Shown: piece by piece, positions 25,819 through 36,369 of the stretch
Position numbering within the stretch: position 1 is the first letter of the stretch
How the letters are laid out: every line of letters starts with the position of its first letter
Source of the DNA: Desmodus rotundus
Taxonomy: Eukaryota; Chordata; Mammalia; Chiroptera; Phyllostomidae
Assembly (NCBI RefSeq): GCF_022682495.2
Contig: NC_071398.1
Location: forward strand, 8,872,934-8,936,933
DNA: 64,000 nt
Direction: 5' to 3'
Translations under genes and position numbers: made by a program
The notes under the pieces: generated by a model
Databases searched by the model: none
The model's input: only the letters and a program-made list of their open reading frames with translations
Told to the model about the DNA's origin: nothing

Positions 25819-28340
25819 GTAACTGGGTTTTGTTCCATTCACATATGAAAGACTCAATAAATATTTGATGATGTAAGAAAGATATTTGAGGCTCAGTAAA
25901 TGAACATCTGGCATAATTAAAATCAGGACCAAGAGCTCAGTGAATTCAGGAAATTGCAGCAAGGAGTGGCGGCGAGCATATAAGGACCTCGGGAATTAAC
26001 AAAAATTACCGGGGAGGGCATGACTTTTCGCATGATGCGAAGTAGAGTGAAAGCTGATGAGAACATCTGGCACTTGGTCGCATTAGCATCTACTCAGATT
26101 TGGAGGGTCACAGTCTTGATTTTTTTTCCTTCTTTCCCTTTCTACCCTATTTCAAAGGATCCGTGTAAAATGTTGCCCAGCAGATGGCATTTGGGCCTCA
26201 CTTGGGAGCCCCTGTGTACGCCCAGGGGTGGCAGGGAGGATCAGGGCTGGCACTGGATGTTGTGGCCAGCCCGTGTGAATGGGGATTCTCACTTTGTCCA
26301 CGGTAACCAGAAGCTGGGACATTCATGAGCAAGTGAGGCCTCCTGGTGGGTAGAGAGCTTGGTAGCAGAACACAGGCACCCAAGTAAGAGTCAGAACACA
26401 CGCAGGATTCCAGACAGAAAGCAGATGCAAAAACAAAGTGAGAGAGTGATGGTTCAAGAGGAAGCTTGAGAAAGAAAAACCTGCCAGAGATGATCCTCTT
26501 TAGGCCTTCTGCTGCAGGGACAGGCCGTCAGGCTTAAAGGGATGGAGCTAGGCTCTGCTAGACCAGGTCTAATCTTGAGAAGGATGTTTGGTACCATCTT
26601 GCGGTAGTGAGAGCAGGAGGCTCTCTGAGCTTCCAGATGCAACTTTCCAGAGCCAGGACAGCTGGTGAGCAGCCATCCCTGAATGAAAGGGTCGAACTTT
26701 CTATCTTCCATCTGTTTCCCTTTGCAATTTCAACTTGGTGCATAAATCCCAAAACCCAAGTTTCCCACTCTCTTCCTCAGGCCACCCAGGTTGTGTCTGT
26801 CTTAGAAGCTGATGGGTGGGCGGGATGTTTTGGAAGAGGTCTGTTTAACAAAGATAGTGAGCAAAGGTTTTAAGACGGGATCCCCTCCCTTATGTTGTCA
26901 GACTGTATTCATGTTTTCCTTCCCTGGGCTTTGATTCTGTAGGGACAGGATCCTCATAAAGAAATTGGAAAGAATTCATCCAGTAGCTTTCTGTTCAAAC
27001 ACTCTGCCTGAGCTACACACATACTCACTCTGCCGATACAGGAATTTGCTCAGTTTTCTGTCTGTCTAGGAACTGGCACTCTGAGCCAAACCCAGAAAGA
27101 GCCCAGTTACCTTTATGGCTTGCTCCATCAGCTGTGCATGTACCCTGTCCACATCATCCTGACATTCTCCCATTAACCTCCTAAGAGATACCGCCCAGGT
27201 TCAGGGCCTTAAGGGCTTGATGGGACACTATACCTTGACTAACTGCTTTACATATAAGGAAAACGTGGCGGAGGCAAGTTAAATGACCAGCACAACATTG
27301 CGTCCTGAGTCAGAGCAGGAGACAGGACATTCATGACCTTTATTCACAGGGCACAGGTGGAAGGTCAAGTCATAGTCAGATAAACCAAATAAATGCGAAG
27401 GGGAGAGGTGGAGACTGCTTTGCGGCCAGGCAGCATCAGGAATAAGCCTGGGATAGGAGGAGCTGTGAGCTGATGACTCAGTTCCCTTTGCAGAGGCCCG
27501 CAACAAGGTATTTACTTTTCCATCAGACCTGATAGGTTCAGAGTCGAAGATTCTGTTATGTTGCTATGATTAAGGACTTTCGTTTTGATTAGAATTACAC
27601 ACTAGCAAATGAGCGGGAACCATCAGAACTAAAGTGGCTGCTCCACAGAACGAATGCAGTCATTTCTGAAGAGGGTTGTTAACTTATTACTTGCTCTCCT
27701 ATTTTTCATTTATTTCAGCTCAGGGTATGTGGATTCTGGGGCCTTGGGAATGGCAGCTGGGATTTGAATATTTGATGTGGAGCGCTTCCCACCACTCTGC
27801 CTCATTACCGACACTCCCTCTCACCATTCATCAGAAGATTGGAGGAGTAGGCGGTTGCGCTGTGTCTTTTCACATGTGCGTTGTGAAAGCCCTGATTATT
27901 TGTCTGAACTGTCTGTATGTGGTCCTCTGCTGAAGGGCAAGGACCCACGTAGGAGTGGCTTTCAAGAGCTCATACAACTCATGAAGGACTTCCCAGATGC
28001 ACCCACGTCCATATACTAAAGAAACTACTACTACATATATTCAATATTACAAATGTTCACAATAATAACAGTTGACCTATCCTGCAATGCCCTGGGCAAG
28101 TTATACTTGTTATTTTGAATCCTCATAACAATGTCTTTTATAGATGAGAAAACAGAGTCCTCAGTTCCAAAGCTTTAACTCCTGGTTCAGACACCGAAGC
28201 TTATGCTTTGTCTTCTGTGATGGGAATTGAAATTGCTGTTTTCTATCTTACATGGTGGGGAGTAGGAAAGTTAGCATAGGGTTTTGAACAGGATGTCTCA
28301 TTATTTCCATACCATCTTTTGGTTATTTCAGTGAAAGTGG
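25819..28340. other. Intergenic, no gene seen
   Basis: A MIR-like patch may lie at about 28080-28160. No coding or RNA signal was recognised in this stretch. Confidence 0.45.
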
Positions 28341-28343
28341 GAT

Positions 28344-28396
28344 ATATCTCTCTCTCTATCTCTCTGTAGAGATATACATACATACATATGTATGTA

Positions 28397-28429
<33 letters not shown>

Positions 28430-28430
28430 C
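28344..28430. repeat. Compound microsatellite with a perfect 24-bp palindrome
   Basis: TC-rich, then ACAT/ATGT tetranucleotides, then a TG run, then TA. The tetranucleotide part (28376-28399) is perfectly self-complementary around CATATG. Confidence 0.95.
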
Positions 28431-28744
28431 TCCACCCCAGCGTTGTATTTCTTCCCTACCATTATGGGATAGCGGGTTAGGATGCTCACAGCAGTAACTC
28501 AGGTGTGGGCATTAGGAAGATGGGCCAGGCACAAAAGAGACCAAAACACGGAATGTATGGATTTACCTTGGATCATCTTCCCTCTGAAGCTGGGCTGGCC
28601 TCTGCCAGTTAGAAGTGAACATTTTGAAGCTATGCATAAATCAATATTTACCAGGCATAGCTTAAGGTAATAGGTGGTATTGATCAGAAGAAGAATCTAC
28701 TACAGGTGGAGGGGAATACAGCAGGCTGAGCAGGCAGCTTAGGC

Positions 28745-28990
28745 CAATGAGGAGAGCTCAGACTCTGCAGTCTAGCAGACACCGATTGGAATTTTGTCTC
28801 CACAGGCGACCTTGAGACTTCGAGCAGTGCCCTTCATCATTCTGAGCCTCAGGGTCCTTGCCTGTAGAACACACCTGCCTCGCAAGCTTGCTCTGAGGAA
28901 ATTAGAGCTGCTAGTTGCCAAGGCTTCCTACTCCTTAGGCGCTGTGATAACTGCTCTATCACACGCTGTGTGTGTGTTTACGCTGTTATT
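28745..28990 (+). repeat. MIR element
   Basis: Sense MIR pattern from GAGAGCTCAGACTCTGCAGT through TTCTGAGCCTCAGGGTCCTT to CCTGCCTCGCAAGC. It accounts for the 5' part of a 208-codon fortuitous frame. Confidence 0.7.
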
Positions 28991-30000
28991 GATGTTTGGG
29001 TGCTCACAAGTGTTTACTTTGGATATTGGGCCATCACATTCTGCTATTATACTTTCCTTTACTTCTCCCACCACCCTACTTTGGTGGTTATTGGAGTTTT
29101 TGAACACACCAGCCTATCCCTGCAGTACTCAAGACACAGAAGGCGTGCTAGGTGGCCACTGTGGAATTGTAAGAAGTGCGCAGGAGACTCCCGGGTGCTT
29201 TTGTGGAACAAAAGGGAAGAATCCAAGCAGGAGGCAGAACACAGAGCAGTCTTCACACAGCTGCGGTGGAGCGGCCCTTCTCTCCGGGAGAAGTCCTTGG
29301 AGCTCTAAGCCCTCAAGGGTCCAACGGCACAGGTCTTGGTGTTCCGAATTTAACAAAGAATATTATCCCTTTGCTAATTCCCTTATCCTTTATTTGTGTC
29401 TTGTTTCTGGACTTTATTAAATGCTACCACATACTATATTTTCTAAGAGTCTTATCACTGTTCTTGTATTATGAGGTCATTATCCATTCCACAGTATCTA
29501 GTTTAGAGTTGGCACGTGGTAGGCGCTTAGGTTTTTATTTTTTCTTCCCTGTTGTTTCTTTTGATTTAAAGAGGAAATCAACAGGAGGGAATTGCCATTT
29601 CAATGAATCCCTCAAGGTCTTATGAGGTTGTTATACAAGTATGTTCAGTTACATAAATACTTGAGTGTCTGCGCAAAGCTGGAATGTGGGTGTACAAAGA
29701 GAACTAAACACAGTCCCTGCCCCTGAGAGTCCTGTTTGGGGTTTGATGTGCAAAATGATCACCCAATCAGAACATTTCATACTAGAGCACTGGACATTAT
29801 GTGAAAAAAAAGAAGAGGAGTAATAGTAGCTGGGGATTCAGGGAAAGCTTCTGGACATTGCCCGCCCCCTCACTCCCACCAAGAAAAAGAGAACATTACA
29901 TTTTAAAATAAGAACATAGAATCTCAAAATGTCTGTTTCTTCTCTATGGCCTTGAGGAGGGGTTGCATGGATCCATGCCCTTTCCCACACAGTTTCTCCT
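28991..30000. other. Intergenic, possible L2 scrap
   Basis: About 29400-29540 has the look of an L2 3' end (GTTGGCACGTGGTAGGCGCT). No gene recognised. Confidence 0.4.
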
Positions 30001-30002
30001 GT

Positions 30003-30190
30003 GGCACGTACAGTGTGGCTCAGTGGATTGAGTGCCGGCCTGTGAACCAAAGGGTCACTGGTTCAAGTGCAGACCAGGTCCCCAGTAGGGGGCACAGGAG
30101 AGGCAAGCACACATTGATGTTTCTCTCCCTCTCTTTATCCCTCCCTTCCCCTCTCTCTAAAAGTAAATAAATAAAATCTTAAAAAAAAAA
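30003..30190 (+). mobile_element. Ves SINE, diverged head
   Basis: CAGTGTGGCTCAGTGGATTG, B box GGTTCAAGTGCAGACC, and an AAGTAAATAAATAAAATCTT tail. Confidence 0.85.
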
Positions 30191-30339
30191 GTTGAACATA
30201 GAGAACGCTTTGGTCATAGAACTCTTTGGAGATTACTGTGGTTCGGTTTACAAACATGAGTGTGAAAAGGACGGTCTTGAAATGCTCAGCGATGAGTGAA
30301 ACTGGTCACGGGAGGTTTCACTCATATAGCAACTGAAAT

Positions 30340-31070
30340 TTTTACTACTTTAGTTATTTCTTTGGGTTTATTAAGATATGTTTTTAATGCTTTATGATTA
30401 TAGAATATCACGTGCATAATTGATATGCGATATGTGGCACATATTCAAAGGAGGCAATTCAAGAAATTTTGACCTCTGTATATTCCTGTGAACCCAACAC
30501 CATAGTCAAGGTAGTGAACATATCAGTCCTGAACCAAATTTTTCTTATTTCCCGTTATAATCCGCCCCCCCCCCCCCATTCCTCATCACCCTGCCCCCCT
30601 TCCCCTGCAACCGTGGATCTGATGTCTGTCACTGTTAGTTTGCATTTTCTATAATTTATATAAATAGAATTTATTTAAAAACTCAGATTTTATTTATTTA
30701 TTTTTAGAGAGGGGGAGGGAGGGAGAAAGAGGGAGACAAACATTGACTGGTTGCCTTTTGCACACCCCCAGCTGGGGACTTGGCCCACAACCCAGGTGTG
30801 TGCCCTGACCAGGAATTGGACTAGTGACCCTTCTGGTTCATCGGCCGACACTCAGTCCACTGAGCCCCACCAGCCAGGGCAGTATGGTTATTTAAAATTA
30901 AAAAGAATTTTTGAGTCTGGCTTCTTTTACTCAGCATGATTAATTTGAGATTTACACATGTTGTATATGTTAATAGTTCATTTCTTTTCATTGATAGTAG
31001 TATTCTATTGTATAAATATACCACAATTGTATCCATTTACTTGTTGGAAGTAGTTTGATCCTTTTGGGTA
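30340..31070 (-). mobile_element. L1 3'-region, split by a Ves SINE
   Basis: Antisense L1 wording on both sides of a SINE: AATTCAAGAAATTTTGACCT on the left, and GATAGTAGTATTCTATTGTA and ATATACCACAATTGTATCCA on the right. The two halves are consecutive parts of the same L1 3' region. Confidence 0.72.
30684..30880 (-). mobile_element. Ves SINE inserted in L1
   Basis: Tail CAGATTTTATTTATTTATTT at left, head ending CCACCAGCCAGGGC at right. TTTATTTAAAA before and GTTATTTAAAA after are a near-perfect target duplication. Confidence 0.88.
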
Positions 31071-31074
31071 TTGC

Positions 31075-33235
31075 TGTTAAGAAATACTAAGTGAGACTTG
31101 GAGCTAAGGAAAATTATTTTCCATTCCTGGGGCAAGACCCTACTGTGTACACTACGCAGTGACTTTGGGTCCTGGGGTTTTCTAGTCTGGCTGATGGGAA
31201 CAGGCACTATTCCCAGCCCTGTCTGAACACTGGATACTTCAGTCTTTTCAACTGGTTCTTTCCCTGGCGTGGGTAGTTTTTCACACCTACGCACTGATCA
31301 GTACTCGTTAAGTACTTCAAGGGCACCCTCTGCGGGTGTCTGTAGTTACTCCTCCCTCCTCACACGCACGTTCTCTGTGCTGTGGTGTCCCTGGGCCTGT
31401 CTGGCTCCTCAGCTCGGGGAGTCTGCCGGGTTCCACCTGCGTTCCTGCCCCTGTGCTCACTGCTGGACACTCTGTCTAGGGGGAACACTGAGGCAATCGC
31501 AGGGATCCCCTTAATTGCCTCCTTTCTCTCAGGGACCACTGCCTTGCGGCTCGATGTCCAGTGTCTTAAAAACTTTTGTTTCATATATTTCATCTGCTTT
31601 TTAAAAATATAAGGGCAAATCCACTCTCTTACTCTATCTTGTACACCCAATTTTAAATATTGCAAAATACAGGCAGTAATTAAGAAAGACATAAAATTAT
31701 CCGTCACCTTATATTTTGGCAATATCTACTATTAACATTTTTAGTGTCTCTTTTTTCTCTCTGTAAATCTTGTAGGCTGGGTAGTAAAATGGTTTTTGGT
31801 GTGAGACAACTTAGGACTAAATCGGCTGCTTATTTTTTCGTGTTATCTTTTATAAGTTACTAAAACTCTTTCGTCTTAGGGTTTTTGTTTTTTTTTAAAT
31901 CTGGAATGTAGAGGTAATGATACTTGTCTCACGGGTTGCCGCAAGGACTGCATACACCTGCGTTTGTAAATCACTTACTTCAGTGCTGGCTATATGCAGA
32001 GTGCCTGAGAACGGACAGTAGTGATTAGGGTCAGGAGTCAGGGAGAGAATGAGACAGAGAGAAGCAGACTGGAGCAGGGAGGCGGTGTTTTGTGAGTCCT
32101 GGGGAAGATGCCGCAGACTGAGCTGGCGCACCCTTGCTAGGGCAGTTCTGGGAGCTAGGTCTTGGGTGCTTGCATCTGGCGGTGATCCAGAAAGCGTCCT
32201 GGTGGGGTGACTCGGGCAGTGCACCTGGAGCGGAGGAAAACAGGACCTCATGCTGAAGATGTGGATGAATAGGTATTGATGTGGCATAATAAGAGCCATC
32301 ATAGAAGAAGGAAATCAGAGCGACACAGCTGGGGGGAGTGACATTGGGGTTCACCTGTGCAGCTCCAGGCAGAGACAAGATAAACCCTGTGGACCAGGCC
32401 TTTGGTCCTGGAGTTGCTTGTTCTCTGGACAGGGTGGGAAAAGGGAAATGGTTGGTTTTTAGCATGAAACGGCTTAGTTAAAGGCAAATTTAGGCTTTTT
32501 TTTTTTTAAACCCTAAGAGCTCTGTGAATGATACAATCTAGTCCACTTATTCTCCCTTGATGGATTTCTTTATATCATCAAATTACATCATTTGCCCTTG
32601 CTACTAGTTAAAGGTTTTAACTCCCTATCTTGTTTGGGCCAGCCGTGGCGTGGAAGGTCACTCAAGGTCGGGAATGGTCTCTGGCTCCTGAGTTTTCACT
32701 CTGCTGTCTTTCCTCACTAGATAAAAGCGGCCCATGAGCCCTATAATCTGTTCAGTGACTTTCATTTAAAGCTTTGAAAGGGGTTGTCTGAAGGCTTAAA
32801 AAATGTCCCAAGGTGGGAGTTTTAATATTCAGAGATGCAGGCTGCTTTGGGAAGCTGAACTCTTTTGTTGCTGACAAAAATCAGAAAAGCTCCGGAGTTT
32901 GGGGGAAAGATTCTTGTTTTTTGAATTGCTTCTGAAATCACTGTGTTATTGTTAGAAAAATGTTCCCTTTGTGGATAATGGGGACTTAGTTCCCAGCCCC
33001 ATGCCTGCCTGGCCCCAGGGGCTCAGTGCCTCATGCTGCTGGATACATCACTTATGGGCTCTGTGTGTTGCCTTCTTGAACTGGGGTCACACATGCCAAC
33101 ATCTCTCTTTCAATTCAACACAGTCACCCTGTGGTGTGTTTTTAAAAGCTGCCTCTGTATCACCCCAACCTCCTTTTTCCAAAGGGCAGGGACCAGACAC
33201 ATGGTGACCCGGGCTTATGTCTGCAGCATGGGGAA
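31075..33235. other. Intergenic, MIR at about 31780-32005
   Basis: The stretch 31780-32005 has the MIR pattern (AGACAACTTAGGACTAAATC, later AGTGCTGGCTATATGCAGAG). Elsewhere I see only fortuitous frames. Confidence 0.5.
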
Positions 33236-33289
33236 AGGCAGGCCGCCAGGACCAAGACTGCGGGAAGAGGTGCCACTGAAGACACTTCG

Positions 33290-33535
33290 CTTCCCTCCCT
33301 TCTGTGGCGTAATGCGGGGCCATGTCAACTGGGCGCTGCCGACATCTTGTGCTGGACAATTGCCTGTTGTGGGAGGCTGGGGTGCCCCCTTGTAGGATGC
33401 TGAGCAGCATCCCTGGCCTCCACACACTAAACATCAGTAGCATCCCCTCTGCCCCCAGTTGCGACAACCCAAAATGTCATCAGACGTTGCTAAATATCCC
33501 CTGGGCGGGGGCAAAGTAACTATCGGTGGAGAGCT
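33290..33535. mobile_element. Old non-autonomous DNA transposon (hAT/MER-like)
   Basis: Contains TGTGCTGGACAATTGCCTGT, AGCAGCATCCCTGGCCTCCA and CCAGTTGCGACAACCCAAAA, the wording of a widespread mammalian hAT-like MER element. Exact family and ends are not resolved. Confidence 0.6.
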
Positions 33536-33740
33536 ACTGGCACGCTAAAGGCCTGGACTGTAGAATCCGGCAGGCCTCAGTAAAGTGGGGTTATCCTTTC
33601 AGCTCTGGGATGGTTCATCTGGGATAGTTTATTGATCTTTGATGCCTCAGTAGCTCCAACTGCACAATAGGGATGCGATTATCTCCTTCATATGCTTGTT
33701 CTAAGGTTTCAGAGAAGCAGAGCCTGTTAAGGCTCTTTCT

Positions 33741-33956
33741 TTTTTTTTTTTTTTTTTTAATGTATTTATTTACTTGTAGAGAGAGGAGAAGGGAAGGAGA
33801 AGATAGGGAGAGAAACATCGATGTGTGGTTGCCTATCATGTGCCCCCTACTGGGGACCTGGCTGGCAACTCTGGCATGTGCCCTGACTGGGAATCGAACA
33901 GGTGATCTTGGTTCGCAGGCCGTCGCTCAACCCACTGAGCCCCACCAGTCAGGGCA
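33741..33956 (-). mobile_element. Ves SINE, antisense
   Basis: An 18-base T run (33741-33758) and ATTTATTTACTTGTAGAGAG tail, head ending CACCAGTCAGGGC. AAGGCTCTTTC and AACGCTCTTTT flank it. Confidence 0.9.
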
Positions 33957-34689
33957 ACGCTCTTTTCTCCCCTCTCCATCCTCCCTGCATTTCTAGTGCC
34001 TTACTTTGCCATCAGCTTCTGCTGGCTCTGCTCTAAGATTCCTCACAATATTCTAATGGTACTACAAAAACCCAATGCTGTCTTGATTGGCCTGATTCCT
34101 GACCTGGGACCCCATGGTGACTCTTTTATTCTGTATTCATAGGTTTTGGTGATGAGAAGTTCAGGGTTGCTTTTGTGGGATTCTGCTTTAGTTATCTGAG
34201 CTACGGTTTTGGTCTCTGTTAGCCCACCGAGTTCAAAGGGGCAGGCACACACACGGGAAACCTCAGGGAGACTCTCCTGGTACCCTCGGAAAGGAGTTTG
34301 GAATATCATGATCGCATCCGCTGGAGGGGATTATTGAGAGAAGATAGGACTCGCCTTTCCTGGAAATGGATTACAAAGGAGTCCATGGCTCCTGCTTGAA
34401 GAATAAGGAGAATTGAAGTTCTCATCTGATATTACTAAAAGTAGTATGTTTGCACAGGGCAGTGAAAATAGGGAAAATCCAAATTATGATTTAGTGTAGA
34501 GGTCGTAAGTGGGAAGGTGAATTGCAAGACTAGAGCCTGTTAAAGCGAAGACCCCAGTAGTAGGGAAAGTAGGTAGGTTACCTCTCATGGTATCTAGAAA
34601 AAGACTGTGGGAACTTCTAGGATTCAATGGCAAATGTAGGTAAAATCCATGTGCAGGGAGTGATATGGGAGAATGTAGGAGAAGGGGAC

Positions 34690-34815
34690 ATTCTTTTTTG
34701 TTAAGCATTTTATGGAATTTATTGGGGTGGCATGGGTTAATACAATTGTGTAGGTTTCAAGTGTGCCATTCTATAACACATCATCTGTACATCACCCTGG
34801 GTGTTCACCACCTAA
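34690..34815 (-). repeat. L1 3'-end fragment
   Basis: TGGGTTAATACAATTGTGTA, GGTTTCAAGTGTGCCATTCT and ACACATCATCTGTACATCAC are antisense L1 3' UTR wording. Confidence 0.65.
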
Positions 34816-34859
34816 GAGGAGGGACGTTCTGATGGTGACCTGAGAGGCACGATTAATTG

Positions 34860-35280
34860 CATACGTGCCCTGGGTTGGGAAGTTTATGCCCCCACCATGT
34901 CTACCTCCAGGTTCTGAGTGAAACCAAGGTGAATGTCAGCTTCATCTCTTTGCAATGTTCTCTGCGGGTGCACAGGATGGGAGCTGAGAGGGAACGGGGG
35001 AAGCATGTGGTGAGTGTACAAGGGAGGATACTGATTTTTGATACCCGTGGCACTGACGAGGCGTGGGTGACCTACCTCTTGATTGGCTAATTCGACAGTG
35101 GAAGAGGAGATTAATCATGTTGTAGGTAATTAACGGGGGCACCGAACCTTTTGTTCACATGCATGCAAATCATTAACAGAGCCGAGGACCAGCTGCAGAC
35201 AGGTGGTTTTCCAAGTCCTCCAGAGGATTCTTTGGTGATGAACATTTTTCAAGTTTTCAGGCTGCATTTTTACCAGCGTT
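34860..35280. other. Repeat-free intergenic stretch, possible regulatory element
   Basis: No interspersed repeat recognised. It contains homeodomain-type cores (GGCTAATTC, GGTAATTAAC) and an octamer-like ATGCAAAT at 35163-35170. Function is conjecture. Confidence 0.3.
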
Positions 35281-35334
35281 TTGTGGGAAGTGAGTTTTAA
35301 CACCATGTTTAAGTACCTCTGGTATACCAGTATC

Positions 35335-35480
35335 TTTTTTTTTTTTTTTTTTTTTTTTAAGAGTAAAGTGTTTATTCACTCTCCAAGAAAGGAGAGGGGC
35401 ATGGTGTGGAGAGATGCACCAGCCACCAGTGTCATCACAGAATGTCCCCAGCAGTCTCCTCATTCTTCAGGCTCATTTCC
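35335..35480 (-). pseudogene. 3' tail of an unidentified retrocopy, antisense
   Basis: A 24-base T run (35335-35358) is followed by CTTTACTC-complement sequence and AATAAA on the minus strand (GTGAATAAACACTTTACTC, signal about 20 nt before the A tail). This is how a reverse-transcribed mRNA 3' end looks in antisense. The upstream limit and parent transcript could not be recognised; a SINE or other repeat is possible. Confidence 0.4.
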
Positions 35481-36056
35481 AATCCTCATCTGCCTATTTC
35501 CACATTCAGTTTGTCTTCTCTGCTTTTTCTGTTTTTCTTTTCTAGTTCCCTGGCCATCCCAGGTTTCTCATATCAGATTTCACCCCCCAGTGACTGGGTC
35601 ACCCTTTGGGAACAGTTGTCACCAACCCAAATTTCGGGCCCTCTTTACTTTTCAACTGTCGCTGCTGATCTTCAGGCCTGGAACCAGGCGGACGTCTATG
35701 GACGATCGAACGCTTTGGGAACGACGGACCTCCTTAATGACAGTCTCATAAATGAAAGCCAGCCTTTGTAAAGGAGCTTTCTTTCTGTCCTTGCTTCCTG
35801 CCAGTCTTCCTTTGTTTTCGTCAGCTTTGAGTATCACTGTGTGCTAAATTCAATAAACGTTTAGTTTCAAGGAGTGGATACTCTTCAAGCGTGGTTGAAC
35901 TGAAACAGGGAAGGGTGGAAGAGTATCAAAAGAAGACAAAATCAGGTCATAAATACCTGGAAACAATAAGTCAAAAAGCCAGTGGGAGCTTATTCTTCTG
36001 TTCCCCGATGAATGCTCTAAATTCCCGTTAGACTGCATACTCTTATCCTAGGATGT

Positions 36057-36369
36057 ACCGAATTTTGCCGTGTATAATGTGCACGTTTTTGCCCAAGTTT
36101 TTGAGGGAAAAATAAGGATGCGCATTATACATGGGTAGTGCCTGGAATACCTTGTATCTGTTCTTGTGTTTTGTAATTATTTGTAACATAAAATTTCTTG
36201 TACCATAATATGTTCAAAAATACATGCTAAAATTCCTTTATAATACAAAAACCAAGTATCTAAATATAAATGAATAAAAAATTGAATTAAAAAATTAAAA
36301 CAAAAGATTTTTTCCGTGAAAGTTTGGGGCCAAAGACGTGGGTGCGCATTATATGCGGTAAAATACGGT
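36057..36369. mobile_element. 313-bp inverted-repeat DNA transposon (MITE), family unassigned
   Basis: Imperfect terminal inverted repeats of about 28 bp: ACCGAATTTTGCCGTGTATA at the left and the reverse complement ACCGTATTTTACCGCATATA at the right. A second direct copy of the inner motif (GCGCATTATACATGGG) lies at 36120, so the left 80 bp can itself fold back on the end. The interior is AT-rich and non-coding. Confidence 0.7.

Noticed and set aside
25540..25962. 140-codon minus-strand frame overlapping the LTR end
   Set aside because: It is antisense to the LTR and extends past its boundary; it does not resemble gag, pol or env.
28794..29420. 208-codon plus-strand open frame
   Set aside because: Its 5' part is a MIR element and the rest has no domain or codon bias; fortuitous.
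32031..32465. 144-codon minus-strand frame
   Set aside because: Intergenic, no motif, no splice or promoter context.
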